Source of the DNA: Cochliopodium minus | Taxonomy: Eukaryota; Discosea; Himatismenida; Cochliopodiidae | Length of the DNA stretch: 37,363 bases | Direction: 5' to 3' | NCBI GenBank assembly: GCA_024220525.1 | Contig: JAMYWO010000003.1 | Span: 137,516 to 174,878 of the forward strand | Part shown: in pieces, positions 11,718 through 24,384 of the stretch | Layout of the letters: the number at the start of each line of letters is the position of its first letter | How positions within the stretch are numbered: position 1 is the stretch's first letter | Made by a program: the position numbers and the translations under genes | Notes under the pieces: generated by a model | Database searches by the model: none | Seen by the model: only the letters and a program-made list of their open reading frames with translations | What the model was told of the DNA's origin: nothing

Positions 11718-12155
11718 TTCAATCTTTTTTTTTATTCTTTCAAAAATAAAAAAATGGTGTCTAAATATAAATAAAACATCTATCCTTGATAAAATGAAGT
11801 TATTTTGTTTATTTTTTTGATCAAATAAGAATTTGAATTAAAATCCTCCTTTGTGAAAATTTAAAGGCTTATAGGAATTTTGACTTTATTTATCAATATG
11901 AGGAAAGGATTTTGGACCCAAAGCTTGATTTAAAAGAAAATTTTTTTATAAGATTTGATATTTTGTAGAGTTATCCCAATAAAATAAAAAAAATGAATGT
12001 ATTGATTAAAGGTTTGATAATCTTTCATATACTTATATTTCTGAAAAATTCCAAATAATAAATATATTTATCCAAATTATATTCCAAATATTAAAATAAC
12101 GAAATAATTATTTCACTTCATGGAGATTCCACACCAAATGAAATAACAATTATAA
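11718..12155. other. Divergent intergenic spacer, no gene seen
   Basis: This 438-base spacer separates the start codons of the convertase (minus) and the LRR gene (plus), so both promoters should lie here. It is somewhat less repetitive than the introns. I see no conserved open frame, RNA gene or motif I can name. Confidence 0.6.
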
Positions 12156-14877
12156 ATGAGGTTATATCTACCTATATCGATGGTTGATATTTGAACAGTT
12201 TAAAACAGAAAAATTATTTTTCCAAATCCAAATCAATTCAAAAATTTTTTTATAAATATATAGATTCTAGGAAAATAAAAATAAAAAAAAAAGTGACAAA
12301 AGAATTGTTAAATGAAATCAATAAAGCAATAACAGAAAACAAAACTTACAAAATAAGTTTTGTTGAATGTCTTCTTGAAAAAGAAATGGTAGAAGAGTTG
12401 TCCCAATCACTTTCTGCAACACAAAGTGTAGAAAAGTTATCCCTCAACTGTGTTGGACTAAGAAAGGAGAAACTAAAAATATTAATGGAAGCATTAAAGA
12501 AAAATCAAAGTGTACAAAAGTTACATCTATGGTAAAAAAATATATGATTTGATTAATTTTTTATTATCAACATTTTAACAACTTTTTTTTTAAAATTTTG
12601 TTTTTTTTAAATTTTTGTTTTTTGAAAATAATTTTTTTAAAATAATTTTTGAAATTTTTTATAAAAGTTATAACCAAATAACAGAGAAAAAGGATATGCA
12701 ATGTTTGGTGGGGATGTTGAAACAAAATTCCAAAATAACAGACATAGATCTTTCTAACAATAGTATAAACAAAAAGGCGCTTGATCTTCTCAAAAAAGAG
12801 CTCCAAACAAACAAAAATATAATCAAAATTAATCTGAGTTCTCTTGATTGTCAAGTAAAAATTTAATTATTCATTGATTTATTATTTGTCAATTGATTTT
12901 TAAATTTCATTTCTTAAATTTAAATATTATATTTTTATTTTTTATTCATTTTCAAATTTCAAATTTTTTATTATTTAATATTTAAATTTTTTTTTTTTTT
13001 AAATCTATCTTTTAATATTATTTTTTATTTTCATTTTTGTGAATTGTTTATTTTTTTTATTTTATTTTTAAAGGATTTTGTCACTCCCATTTCAGAAATA
13101 TTAGAATCAAACACAACAATTAAAAACCTTAAATTGAATTCGAATCATCACCACAAAGGAGATCTCGACAAATTCTACCTTTCTCTCGAAAAGAACACCT
13201 ATTTGGAAGGTCTCAGCCTCTCCTTTTGTCAGCTCCCAGAAAAAACCAAAAATTCTTCTTTTTTTAATTCTTTAAAAAATAATCATACTTTAAAATCTTT
13301 AAATTTGAGTAATTTTTTCATATTTCAATTTATTATTTTTAATTTATTTTTTATTATCTTCATATTTTTTACAAAATTTTCTTATTTTATTTATTTCTTT
13401 AATTTTTTTTAATTTATTTTTTTATTAATTTTTTATTTTTAATCTTTTTAAATTTTTCTTATTTTTAAATTATTTTTTTATTATTTTTTTTTTAAAAATT
13501 TTTAAATTTTTTTTTTTTTAGGCAATTCTTCATTATTTGACAACCCACTTGCCGAGTACTTATCAACTAACACCTCTCTCAAAAAATTGGACCTTAGAAG
13601 CACTCAAGAGAGATATAATCGCAAAAAAATAAAAATAGAATCTCTCCAAAACAACACCTCTTTAGTATTTTTATTTATTAATTATTTTAAAAGATTTTAA
13701 ATATCCAATATAATTTTTCTTACTATTTTTTTTTTGGTTTAAAATTTTTTCATAAATTTAGTTTTTACTTAATTTTTTTTTACTATTGTTAAAAATTCAC
13801 AAAAAATTTTTAAAAGAAAGTTTAATTTATTTGAAATTTTTTAATTTTAAAATTTAAATAAATTAAAAAATTTCTGTTAAATATTCTAAATAATTTTTTA
13901 TTTTTTTTTCTTCTAAAACTTATTTCTTGAATAAAAAAAAAAAAAGACAAATTTAAAATTGAGCAATCAAGACAGAGAATTTGTTTCCAAAAACCTTTCA
14001 TGCCTTTTTTCTTCGAACAAAAACATCAGCAAATTCACAATCTGCCCCAAATTTATGGAAGAATATCATCTCCCTCATTTTTTTGAGGTTTTGAGAACTA
14101 ATCCCTCGCTTACTCGTCTCTATATTCATCATTCTAATCTTGGCACTTTTAATGGAATGAAATTAATCCTTGAATTTTTGAACGAAACCAAAATAACACA
14201 TGTCAGTTTAAGTATAAAAAAAAAAAATTTCAAATTTAATTTCCATTTTTAAACTTATTTTAATATTTCAATTTTATGAAGAACTTTTTAAATTTAAATT
14301 TTATTTTAAAATTTATTTATTCATTTTATTTAGATTGATTTTCATTTTTTAATCTTTTTTGTATTTTTTATTTATTTTTTTATTCTCATAAATTTTATTT
14401 TATATTTTCATTAATTTTATTTATTTGATTTATTTTTTTAATATTATATATTTTTTACCTTGATTTTTAAATTTTTGTTTCCTTTAAGAAAATAACAATT
14501 TTGGTGAAGATACATTTAAGGAAATATTGGAGTTTTTAAAGTATAACAAAACAGTTGTACATTTCGATATTTCAGAAAACGAAAAGATTCAAAGCAAAAA
14601 CTCTCACAAAATCAAAAAGTTGTTCAAATACAAAAACACCATTTGGTCATCCAACAAACACAGAAAGTTCTCCTTCTCTTTTCACAAATCTATTGTTTGT
14701 TTTCTCAACGTTTTGAAAAGATTTCAGAATTCAAAAAACATAAAGTTGGCAAAGTATGTTGTCTTTGAGATAATAAAGTTTGTGGACAAACTCTCCTTTG
14801 AAGGGAAAGAATCTTACCCAAAAGAAAATATGAAAAGGAAAAGAGATTTGGATGATGATTTTGTTTTTTATATATAG
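12156..14877 (+). CDS. Leucine-rich-repeat protein (ribonuclease-inhibitor-like LRRs)
   Basis: Proposed exons are 12156-12160, 12199-12531, 12668-12854, 13074-13308, 13522-13664, 13947-14211 and 14489-14877 (TAG), giving 518 residues. The protein is a run of RI-type LRRs of about 28 residues: VEKLSLNCVGL, VQKLHLCYNQIT, ITDIDLSNNSIN, LKSLNLSNSSLF, LKKLDLRS, NLKLSNQD, HVSLKNNNFGED and VHFDISENEKIQ. The C-terminal 100 residues are Lys/Phe-rich, non-LRR and end in a basic stretch KRKRDLDDD. The first long exon has no early ATG. I placed the start in a 5-base exon (ATGAG) followed by a 38-base GT-AG intron because the phase matches, but this is the least certain part. No signal peptide or membrane span is seen, so a cytosolic or nuclear scaffold is likely. 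LRR type shows only a binding fold, and no partner can be named. Confidence 0.85.
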
Positions 14878-15267
14878 TAATTTCATAACTCCTACTTTAT
14901 TGAGAATCAAAGAGAGAAACAAAAATAAGCAAAAAGTATGTCACTAATTTCAACTACTTCAAATAAAGTTTCTTGATATTTAGCCTCAAAAATAAATATT
15001 CGCTTTTTTTTTATTTTCAATTTGCCTAATTTTAATATTCTTTTTAACTCTATTCTGAAAAATCAAACGAATATACATTAACTGACTGATATGCTTGGAT
15101 ACTGACAACCACCTATTTTATTAAATTGATAAATCATTCCTTAAAACTTTTCATTTTTTAAGGGTATTATTTTAAAGGAAACCAGGCAATTCTTCTCTTT
15201 CCCTTTTTTTTAGATTTGATATTCTTTGAAATTAAAATTTAAAAAACATTTTTTGAAATTATTTTTT
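14878..15267. other. Convergent intergenic spacer, nothing recognised
   Basis: This 390-base spacer lies between the 3' ends of the LRR gene (plus) and the cyclin H gene (minus). It should hold both polyadenylation regions. I see no open frame, RNA gene or long repeat in it. Confidence 0.6.
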
Positions 15268-17454
15268 TTAATTTCTTTTCAGTGTTGTTTTTATTACAAA
15301 TTCTTCACTTTCTTCTTCATCTTTATTGCTAGAAAGAGGATTATTGTTAGAAGAAGGAACGAGAGTAGAGTTAAAAGTCAACAAGGGATTAACAGTGAGA
15401 GGAGGAACAGTTACATTAACATTTTTGATAACAGTTTTTTTGTTGGGATCATTAACATTTGACTTTGAAGATGAAGAGGTGCTCTTTCTTTTTTTATTGT
15501 TAGTGAGGTGTTTGGACTGGAACGTTTTTAGCTTTTTTTCAATGAGAACTACTTTTTCTTTTGTGATGGTCCCTACTTGCGCGTATTTCGAAATTCCTTC
15601 TATTGCTTCTGTTAAAACCTCGAATTTTTGGTTGGTTTGTGTTTCTATGAGCTTTCCCAAAGCTAAAAATAAACAAAAAATTATAACGAAATTTTATAAA
15701 AAATTGGTATGTTTTATAAAACAATAAAAATAAATCATAAATTTTTTTTAAAAAATAAAAAAATAAAAAAATAAAAAAGTAACAGGCCTGAAAAGTAAAA
15801 AAATAAAAAATAAAAAATAAAAAATAAAAAATAAAAATAAATAAATATAAAAAATAAAAAATTTGAAATAAAAAATTTGAAATTTGAAATTTGAAATTTG
15901 AAATTTGAAATTTGAAATAAAAAATAAAAATAAAATTAATAAAAAAAAAAAAAATTAAAGTAAAAAAAATAAGAAAAAATAGAAAAGTATAATAAAAAAT
16001 GAAAAAATGAGGATTAAAGATCTACCTTCGCGTAAATCAGAAACAGTCTCATAAACAGAAGCAAAAGCAATTTGAGAAGGAGTGTACAACAAAATACAAT
16101 CAGTTGCTAAGAAATTGTCAATTCGAATCAATGCATTTTCTTTGAGTTTTTTGATTTCTCCATTCGCTATTTTCTCTGCGCAGTAGACGAATCCTGCCAT
16201 GGCTATGTATGGCAAGTGAATTGTTAAATCGTAGCTGATTCCCTTCAAAATTTTTTTTTCGCACAATATCAATAGGTTTGGTTCTTTAAAATATATGAAT
16301 GTAAATATTTTTTTAGAATGGAAAAAAATATTTTTTTAAAAAAAAAATTTAAAATAAATATATAAAAAATGAAAAAATTTAAAATAAAATTTTCAAAAGG
16401 GTTTTTCGAAAAAATAATTCAAAAAATTTGATAAAATCCAAATTATCGTAGAAAAATCATTATTGAATAAATTATATTCAAAAAAATTTTATTTTGAATA
16501 AAATATATGTTAATGTAAATATTTTTTAAGAAAGCAAAAATATTTTTTAAAAAAAAATTTAAAATAAAAATATAATAAAAAAAAAAAAATTTAAATAAAA
16601 ATATTCAAAGAGTTTTCAAAAAAAATAATTCAAAAATTTTAATAAAATCCAAATTATCGTAGAAAAATCATTATTGAATAAAATTATATTAATAAAAATT
16701 TTTATTTTGAATGAAATTAAAATAATTATGAAAAGAATAAAATTTAAAATGATCAAAAAAAAAATTTACCAATGTTGTATTTCAAATCTTTCAATTTCAA
16801 AGAAAAATCATCCGCTGTTAAAATGTTTTCTTCAACTTTCAATGATAAAAAGATGCTACCAAACAACATTTCGCTGGGCTTCTCAGTCAAAAAAGAGTTT
16901 CTCAAGTAGTACCTCTTGAAGAACACCACAGACGTTCCCTTTACGTCTCTTGAGAAATGCAGCTTGTTGCAGATGTGTATTATTGTCGTTTCGTAGTGTG
17001 TTAGTCTTTGCTTCATTTCTTCCAGTGAGATGAAATCTGTTTTTTAAAGAAAAGCTTTAAAATTTAATTTAAAATAATTTTAAATATTTTGATCAAATTA
17101 TCTGAAATGATATTATTTTATATTTTATTATGAAGTGATGATATATCAATAATATCAAAATAAATTGATGATAGATAGGTATAAATTAATTATATAATTC
17201 ATTCTTGGCCATATTTATGCTTTCATATTCTTTAATATATAAGAATATAATTCTTTGTCAAATATATCCTTTTCATATAACTGATATATTCAAGCAATAA
17301 GCAATAATATATTACCTTTCTTCCTTTGCTCCAATACTGTAGGAGAAGGATCGCCAAATTGGAGAGTTTTGTTGTATGTTTCAATCCTTATTTGCTCTAA
17401 ATCTTCTTTAGTGAAGATCCATTTGGTAAATTGGGAACTCTTTTCAAAATCCAT
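15268..17454 (-). CDS. Cyclin H (CDK-activating kinase / TFIIH regulatory subunit)
   Basis: Four exons (17454-17316, 17036-16770, 16283-16026, 15662-15268) encode 352 residues. Two cyclin boxes are present. Box 1 contains HYETTIIHICNKL, VVFFKRYYLRNS and MLFGSIFLSLKVEE. Box 2 contains the cyclin H hallmark LLYTPSQIAFASV after DNFLATDC. The N-terminus (SSQFTKWIFTKEDLEQIR) resembles the SSQ-x-x-x-W-x-F start of cyclin H, whose N-terminal helix helps activate its kinase. The known role of the family is to pair with CDK7 and MAT1 in the CAK complex, which phosphorylates cell-cycle CDKs and, within TFIIH, the RNA polymerase II tail. The C-terminal 80 residues are low-complexity (Ser, Asn, Thr) with a KKRK motif. 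The partners are not in this window. Confidence 0.9.
15859..15918. repeat. AAATTTG heptamer tandem repeat in cyclin H intron
   Basis: At least six head-to-tail copies of AAATTTG (best part about 15874-15916) are flanked by single TTTGAAATAAAAA words. It sits inside the intron between exons 3 and 4 of the cyclin H gene. Confidence 0.85.
16291..16715. repeat. Tandem duplication of about 211 bp inside an intron
   Basis: Two diverged copies (about 16291-16500 and 16502-16715) lie head to tail in the second intron of the cyclin H gene. The anchor words ATCCAAATTATCGTAGAAAA and TCATTATTGAATA occur in both copies about 211 bases apart, and flanking AT-rich sequence also matches with small indels. 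Confidence 0.8.
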
Positions 17455-17634
17455 TAATTATAAAAAGTATTATTGAAAAATAAAATATTCCAATTTTTTT
17501 TTTTTTTTAATTTTATTTTAATTTATTTCAGTGAATGAAAAAAAAAAAAATTTAGTTTTTTTTTCGTTTTAAAACGAAAAATGTTTTGTCCTAATAATTT
17601 AATCAAATTTGAACTTTAAAAAAGTTTTTTTTTA

Positions 17635-20600
17635 TTAAAGTTTGGAGTTGAAGTCCTTTCCAGCAAGATTCAAAACAAAAGAATATTTGATAGCAATGTC
17701 CTCCAATTCTTTGAATCTTCCAGTAGCACCACTGTGACTGTAAAATAAAAATAATAAAAATAAAAAAATAAAAAAATTTAAAAAATAAAAAAAAAAATTA
17801 AAAAAAATTAAAAAAAATTAAAAAAAAATTTTAAAAAAATTTTAAAAAAATATTAAAAAATGAAAAAAATATTAAAAAATAAAAAAAAATTACCCAGAAG
17901 AAAGATCAGTTTTAAATAAGAGGATATTGTCATCAGTTTTGATTTTTCTCAACTTTGAAACAAGTTTGGCTGGCTCGAAGTATTGGACTTGAGAGTCTTC
18001 GAAACCTGTCAAGAAAAACAAGTTGGGATAATTTTGAGGGATGACATTATCGTAAGGAGAGTAAGACAACCTTTTTTTAAAAAAATTATAAAATTAAAAA
18101 AAAAATAATTAAAAAATGAATTTTTGAAATATCAATGAAAATAATGAAAAAAATTAAATTAATTTACATGTAATAGTATGCTTCTTTCTCGTTTGGATTT
18201 CCCCATTCTAATTAAAATAAAAATGAGTAAATCAAAAAAATAAAGTTTGTTTACCAGTGTATTCTCCAGTTGTTAAAGGAATCTTTTTTTTAAAATTTGA
18301 AAAAATGTTTTAAAATAATCCTTTTGACGATATTAAAGTAAAAAAAAGCTATTTACAGTATCGTCAAGCATGGTAGTGACTACATCAACAAATGGAACAT
18401 CCAAAATAGCACCACAAAAGAGGTCAGGTCTCAAATTGATGACAGTACCAATCAACAAACCACCTATTTAAAAAAATTAAATTTTTTCAATATTTTATTT
18501 TTTATTTTTTATATTTTTTATTTCAAATTTTTTATTTTATTTTTAATTTCAAATTTTTTATTTTATTTTTAATTTCAAATTTTTTATTTTTAAATTATTT
18601 CTTTATTTTTACCAGCAGATCCTCCACTAACGAAAAGTTTTTCGGGAGAAGTAAATTTATTATCAACCAAATATTGAGCACAAGAAATAAAGTCAGTGAA
18701 GGTGTTCATCTTCTTCATCAACTTTCCGTCTTCGTACCACTTTCTTCCCATCTCCTCTCCTCCCCTGATGTGAGCAATCACGAAGATGAAGCCTCTGTCC
18801 AAAAGAGACAATCTGTTGCTTGAGAAATAAGGGTCGATAGAGATACCATAACCTATAAAATAAAATTTAAATCAAAAAATATATAAAAAAAATCAAAAAA
18901 TAAGTTTTAAATTAAAAAATTAATAATAAAAATTCTAAAAAATAATTAAATAAAAAGGTAGAAATTAATTTAAAGAAAAAATTATAAAACTAAAAATTTT
19001 TTAATAAAATGAGTTAAATAAAAAAAAAATTATAACAGAAAAAAAAAATTTGGTGAAATATAAAATTAAATGGAGAATAATTGAAAAATTTTATTTTTTT
19101 ACTTCCATAACCGTATAAAAACAAAGGAGTATCTTTGGATGGTACAGTTTCTTTTCTGTAAACAAGGGAAATAGGAACGAGGGTTTGGTCAGTGTAAGCA
19201 GGGACCCAAATTCTCTTGGTGACGTAGTTGTTCTTGTCAAAACCTCCCACTACCTCCTTTTGCTTCAACAATGACTTCTCTCTGGTGGCTAAATTGTATT
19301 GGTAAGTGGAAGTAGGTGTTGTAAGCTATTCACACAATAAAAAAGTCAAAATTTTTGAATTTTAAATAAAAATGATAAAATTTAAATAAAAATGATAAAA
19401 TTTTTTTCAAAAATAAATTAAAAATTAAAAAATAAAAAATTTAATGTAAAAAATAATGAGAAAATTAAAAAATAATCAAGTAAAAAAAAAAAATATGTTC
19501 AAAAAAAGAATAATTACAGATTGATAAGTATATCTGTACAACAAAGTGTCATATTCAGAAATGTATGATGTTCCTGCTTCGTAAACTTCCTCATCGAAAG
19601 CAATTGAGTGAGACTCGTTATTGGATCTGTTGATGCAACGAATGGAAAGGAGTGCGTTCTTTCTTTCGTCGATGATGATCCAGTCTTTCAAAACAGTAGC
19701 GGATTCGATGAGAACATCTTCTCTGTGTGGAACCACATCCTACAAGAAAAAACAAATAATTATAATTAAAAAAATAAAATTGAAAATATATAATGATAAT
19801 AAAATTTAAAATAAAATATATTAAAAATATATGAAAAAAGACAAATGATACAAATACTTTTATAAAATAGATTTTAAAATAAAAAATATAAAAATTAAAT
19901 ATAACAAATATTTAATTACCTTCCACTCGCTCTTGTTTGTTGGGATTTGTAAAGGAGCTTCTACCAATCTAAAGTTTTTGTTGTCTCCATCATTAGTGAT
20001 AATGTAGAATCTGTCAACACCATCTCTCACACCATACTCGTGTTTTCCTTCTCTTTCTAAAAAGACTTTGAATTCACCATCGGGAGTGTTTGCATCAAGT
20101 AATCTGACTTCGGTTCTGTCAGTGTGGCTTGATCTGATGGAGATGTATCTATTGGACAAAGCCTTTGTAACGTAGCAACTGAATGTATCATCTTTTTCTT
20201 CGAATACCAAAACATCGGTTTCTTTTGATTGACCCAACTTGTGTCTTTAGAAAAAAAATATATTTAAAAAATAAAATATTTAAAAATAAAATATTTAAAA
20301 ATAGAATTGAAAATAATGCTGAGAATAACTTTTAATTCTCAAAAAAGTATTTAAAATTTTGATTCTTAAGAATTAAATACCTGAAGATCTTGTCAGATCT
20401 CAATGTTTTCAAATCTTTGGAAGTATAAAAGATGGTGACATTATCATTTGCCTTTTTTTTTTATATTAAATAAAAATTGGTCACAAAATAATATTATTGG
20501 AGAAATAAAATCGTTTATACCCAACAATGGTTAGATGTTACTTTTTCTTTAATTTTTAAAAAAAAAAATTGGTCAAAAAAAAATATTTAAAAATAAAAAA

Positions 20601-21439
20601 ATTTAATTACCTATAGTATCTTCCAAATCTTTTCCAGTTTCCAAATCACGAAATTTTATATTATAAATTCTTCTTCCCTTTAAATCTTTAATTTATTAGA
20701 AATAATTTTTCTCTCAAGAAAAGAATTCTTTATATTTTCTTACCCATGGAATAACTGATGTATTTATGATTAGGAGATGGTTGTACATTTACAACAGAAC
20801 AATAATCTTTATCTTTTGCAATTTCATTCACATCCAATATGATTTGTTCTTTTTCTTCATTTTTCTTCTTTCTGCAATATACAGGATATTGTTGTTCATT
20901 GTTGAATCTGTAGAAATATTCGTATTCTCCCAATGAATATGGAACACTATTATCATCCTTCTTTATCTTTGATTTCATTTCTTCCAATAAGTTTTCTCTT
21001 AGACTGTTGATTGGTTTGAAATAATTTTCATAGTACTCATTCTCTTGTTTCAAATAATTCATGACTTCCTATAAAAAAATACAAGAAATATTCAGAAAAT
21101 GAGTTTCAAAAAATGACATATAAAAAAAACAAAATATATTACAGGATTTTCTCTTTCATTCAACCAGTAATAATCATCTATTCTCACCTAATTTTTGATT
21201 TTCAATTGTTTATTAAAATTTATAAAAAAAAAAAAATTTTGTTTGTTGAAAATATTAACATGATTATGTATTTCAAGTCTCTTTGGTATTATCTTTGCGA
21301 AAGGAGGGTTCATTATAATTTTATTTTTCTCTGATTTGCTTTTATTTTTTATTATTCTTTCAACCAAAAAGGAAAGTGAAATAACTATCAATATAATGAA
21401 TATAACCTTCTTATTCATCTTTATATTTTTTATATTCAT
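17635..21439 (-). CDS. Oligopeptidase B (S9A serine peptidase) with N-terminal membrane segment
   Basis: Fifteen exons sum to 731 residues; exon 1 is 21439-21260, the last is 17737-17635. The protein has the propeller plus alpha/beta-hydrolase arrangement of the S9A family. Early motif [13 protein letters not shown] matches the RDDYYWLRD of oligopeptidase B. Catalytic residues are S576 (SGGSAGG, split by an intron), D664 ([14 protein letters not shown]) and H699 (GHSGATGRF). Family enzymes cleave short peptides after Arg or Lys, especially at dibasic sites. In the acidic pocket motif the typical GE-x-EEWGNP is here GEYTEWGNP, so one glutamate is replaced by Thr. Residues 1-40 ([20 protein letters not shown] region) are a strong hydrophobic anchor, unusual because known members are mostly cytosolic. 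The start at 21439 is the first in-frame ATG; MNKKV at 21418 would also keep the anchor. The next gene is divergent, 230 bases away. Confidence 0.95.
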
Positions 21440-21669
21440 CAAATTAAAGAGGAGAAATAATTACTAAGGTGATCATTATGAAACTATATTTCAATATTGA
21501 ATATATTGAGGTTATTTTAGGGAATTTAATTTTTTTGAATCGAAATGAAAATTAACAAGTAATTGGATTCAATTATGGATTTTGTTACATTTATCAAAAT
21601 AAAAAAAATAAAATAGGACGTGTAAATAAATAACCATTTTCCCTTTTAAAAATAACAAATACTTTTTGA

Positions 21670-24347
21670 ATGGATGATGATTTTGAATTTGATAAAAAGG
21701 AAAGAAATTACAAATATATGTTGGGGTATTATTTTATAAAGGTGAGATTATGGATGACATACTCCAAAGCAGCGATTATAGGATTGACAATTTTATTATT
21801 TATAATGTTTTGTGTGATAATAACCCAAAATAATAATCTGCAAACAAAAGTGAATCATTTGGATTCATTGAATAGAAATTTTACATCAATCAATGATGAA
21901 TTGAATAAAACAAAGATAGAATTGAATACAAAGGATCAAGCGGCAAAAGATTTCAAATTACAAGATGATGCAAGAAAAACGGTACAAAAATCAATAGAAG
22001 CAAGAATGAAAAGAGATCTGGAGAGATTGAAAGAAAATAAACTAAATATAGAAGAAGAATGGAACGAGATATTTTCATTGAAAGCACATCAATATGATAT
22101 GATGAAGAATTACAATGAATTGCATAAGAAATTCGATAAGACAGTGAAATCATTGAATAAAGAGATAGAGTTGATAAAAAATTACATGGATAAGAAGAAA
22201 ATCTTGGTGGAGAAATATAATCACTACATTCAATCTATATTCAGCTATAATATAAAAATCAACGAAACACAAACCAAATATCCAACTCAACTCTTTTCTG
22301 TGTCCATTTTTTTGAATACAACCAAAGAAGAAATCATGATCGAGAATGATAAGAGGATGATGGAGGAGAATGAGCTCCTATTGTTGACAGATTTCAATAT
22401 AGATAAATCTTTGACGATATCAAAGGAAGGAGAAAAGATAGAAGATCCATTTAATTTTCATCCAAAGGGAAATAAGAATAACAAAACTAATGATAAAATT
22501 AATAAAGAGAATAATGAACAAGATACTGAGAATAAAGAATCTGATGATAAATCAATGAGCAAAGCTCCCACGGAAGAAAATATACCTTCAAAATCTGATT
22601 CCAAAGAAATATCCTCTTCTAATTCGAAATCTAATGTAGATGAGAACGACTCTCCTCCATCTTCTCAAGGAGATAACAAAGGAGACTACACAATCAATGA
22701 TAGTGGCCCATCTATTTCGGATATCGAAGAACAAAATGAAAAAACAGATGATGATCCATCTCCGGAACAAAAAGAGTCCGAGAAAAAAGAAGTGGAGAAA
22801 GAAAATCAACAAGCAGAAAATGAAATTATCAATTTAGATGTAAACTATGTTTTGGACAAGTCAAATCTTGATGATATTGATAAAGAGGAGAAAAAAGAAT
22901 CACCCATATATGGCTCCCAACTCAATGAAAAAGAAATACATGAACTAAAGGCAGAGATTGAAGAGGATTCCAATGAGAAAGATGAAGAAAAGCAAACAGA
23001 TGCACCGGTCAGCCAAGATCCATTCAAGAGCAAAAAAAATAAAGATGTGGATAATAATACAAAGCCACTCGGTAAATCTAAAGTTAGTGCTTTTGATTAC
23101 TTGCTCGAAGAAAATTCTGCTATCCAAAGGAAAGAGCTTGCGAAGAAGCAGTCCATCATCGAAATGATCTTTGCGAAGAAAAACAAAAACAATAAGAATA
23201 ACGACAAGAACTCTGCCGAAAAGATAAACTATCAAGATTTTTCCAAGAACGACAAGTCTTACGAGGACACTGGCTCGGACGACCCTTTTCGAAGAGAAGA
23301 GAGAAAGTTGAACATAAATCAAAACACTGGAAACAATAGGGGATCTAACAACAAAAACAATGATGCGGATTTAAACTTGAACGATTCAGAAAACAAGAAA
23401 ATAATCAATTCTTTTGAAAACAAAGAAAGGTTGATTAGGGAAAACCAGAAAATCATCAGAGATTTCGACATTCGCTCTTTTGTTAATTCTGAGGAGAGTT
23501 TCGATTGGAATTGGATTCGCAAGAGAGATTCCAATTTTAATGGTTTGTTGCCTTCTCCCAAGAGTTATTCCAACATTAATAAAAATGACAAGCTCATCAA
23601 GTTTTTTTCTTTCAAGAAAAATGACTTTACTTTCAAACTTCCATCAAACATTCATCAAAACATTAAGCTTGCTTTCGACAGATTAAGGTGATTTTATTTT
23701 TTTTCAAAAATAAAATTAAATTAATAGAATTTAATATTTAATTTTATTTTATTGTTTTTCTCCTTAAAAATAATATTATTTTTGAAAATTTATCTTTTTT
23801 TTTAAAAGAAAGTAATAAATATTTTTTAATTAATTAATTTTTTTTTGATTACTTTTAAATTAATAAATCCCCATAACAATTAAAATAATTTTAATTATCC
23901 TCTATCTATTAAATTAAATTACAGTATATATTTTTTTTTTGAAATTAATCAACATTTTATTTTTCAAAAAAAAAAAAAATAAATAAATAGAGATCGAGCA
24001 AAACTTCTCAAAAAATCAGCAAATATTATCCACGATAATCAACTTATGGGAAGAAACATAGTGGAAGGAGAGATCAGCGTGAAAATAAGCAAAACAAAAA
24101 CCATCAACGTTCCTTCTTATGAGGACGACGAGAGCTATGACTTGGAGATCAACTCTAACCTCAGAACTATTTTCATCAAAGCGAACACTACCACTGGTGT
24201 TGTCAGAGCTGTTTCTACTCTTTTTCAACTTTTGATCGTTTGTGAAAACAAGTTGCAGTTAGAGAACAAATGTTGTAATAATTTTTATTGTTTTTATTAT
24301 TTTTATTTTTTTTTAATCATTTTTATTTTTTATTTTTTATTTTTATT

Positions 24348-24384
<37 letters not shown>

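Noticed and set aside
15859-15918. Tandem AAATTTG array considered as a CRISPR or centromere-like repeat
   Set aside because: The unit is 7 bases with no spacers, and it sits wholly inside a spliced intron.
22588-23561. Antisense open frames opposite the acidic linker of the GH20 fusion protein
   Set aside because: They are mirror frames of Glu/Lys/Ser/Asn-rich coding sequence; no splice or start support.
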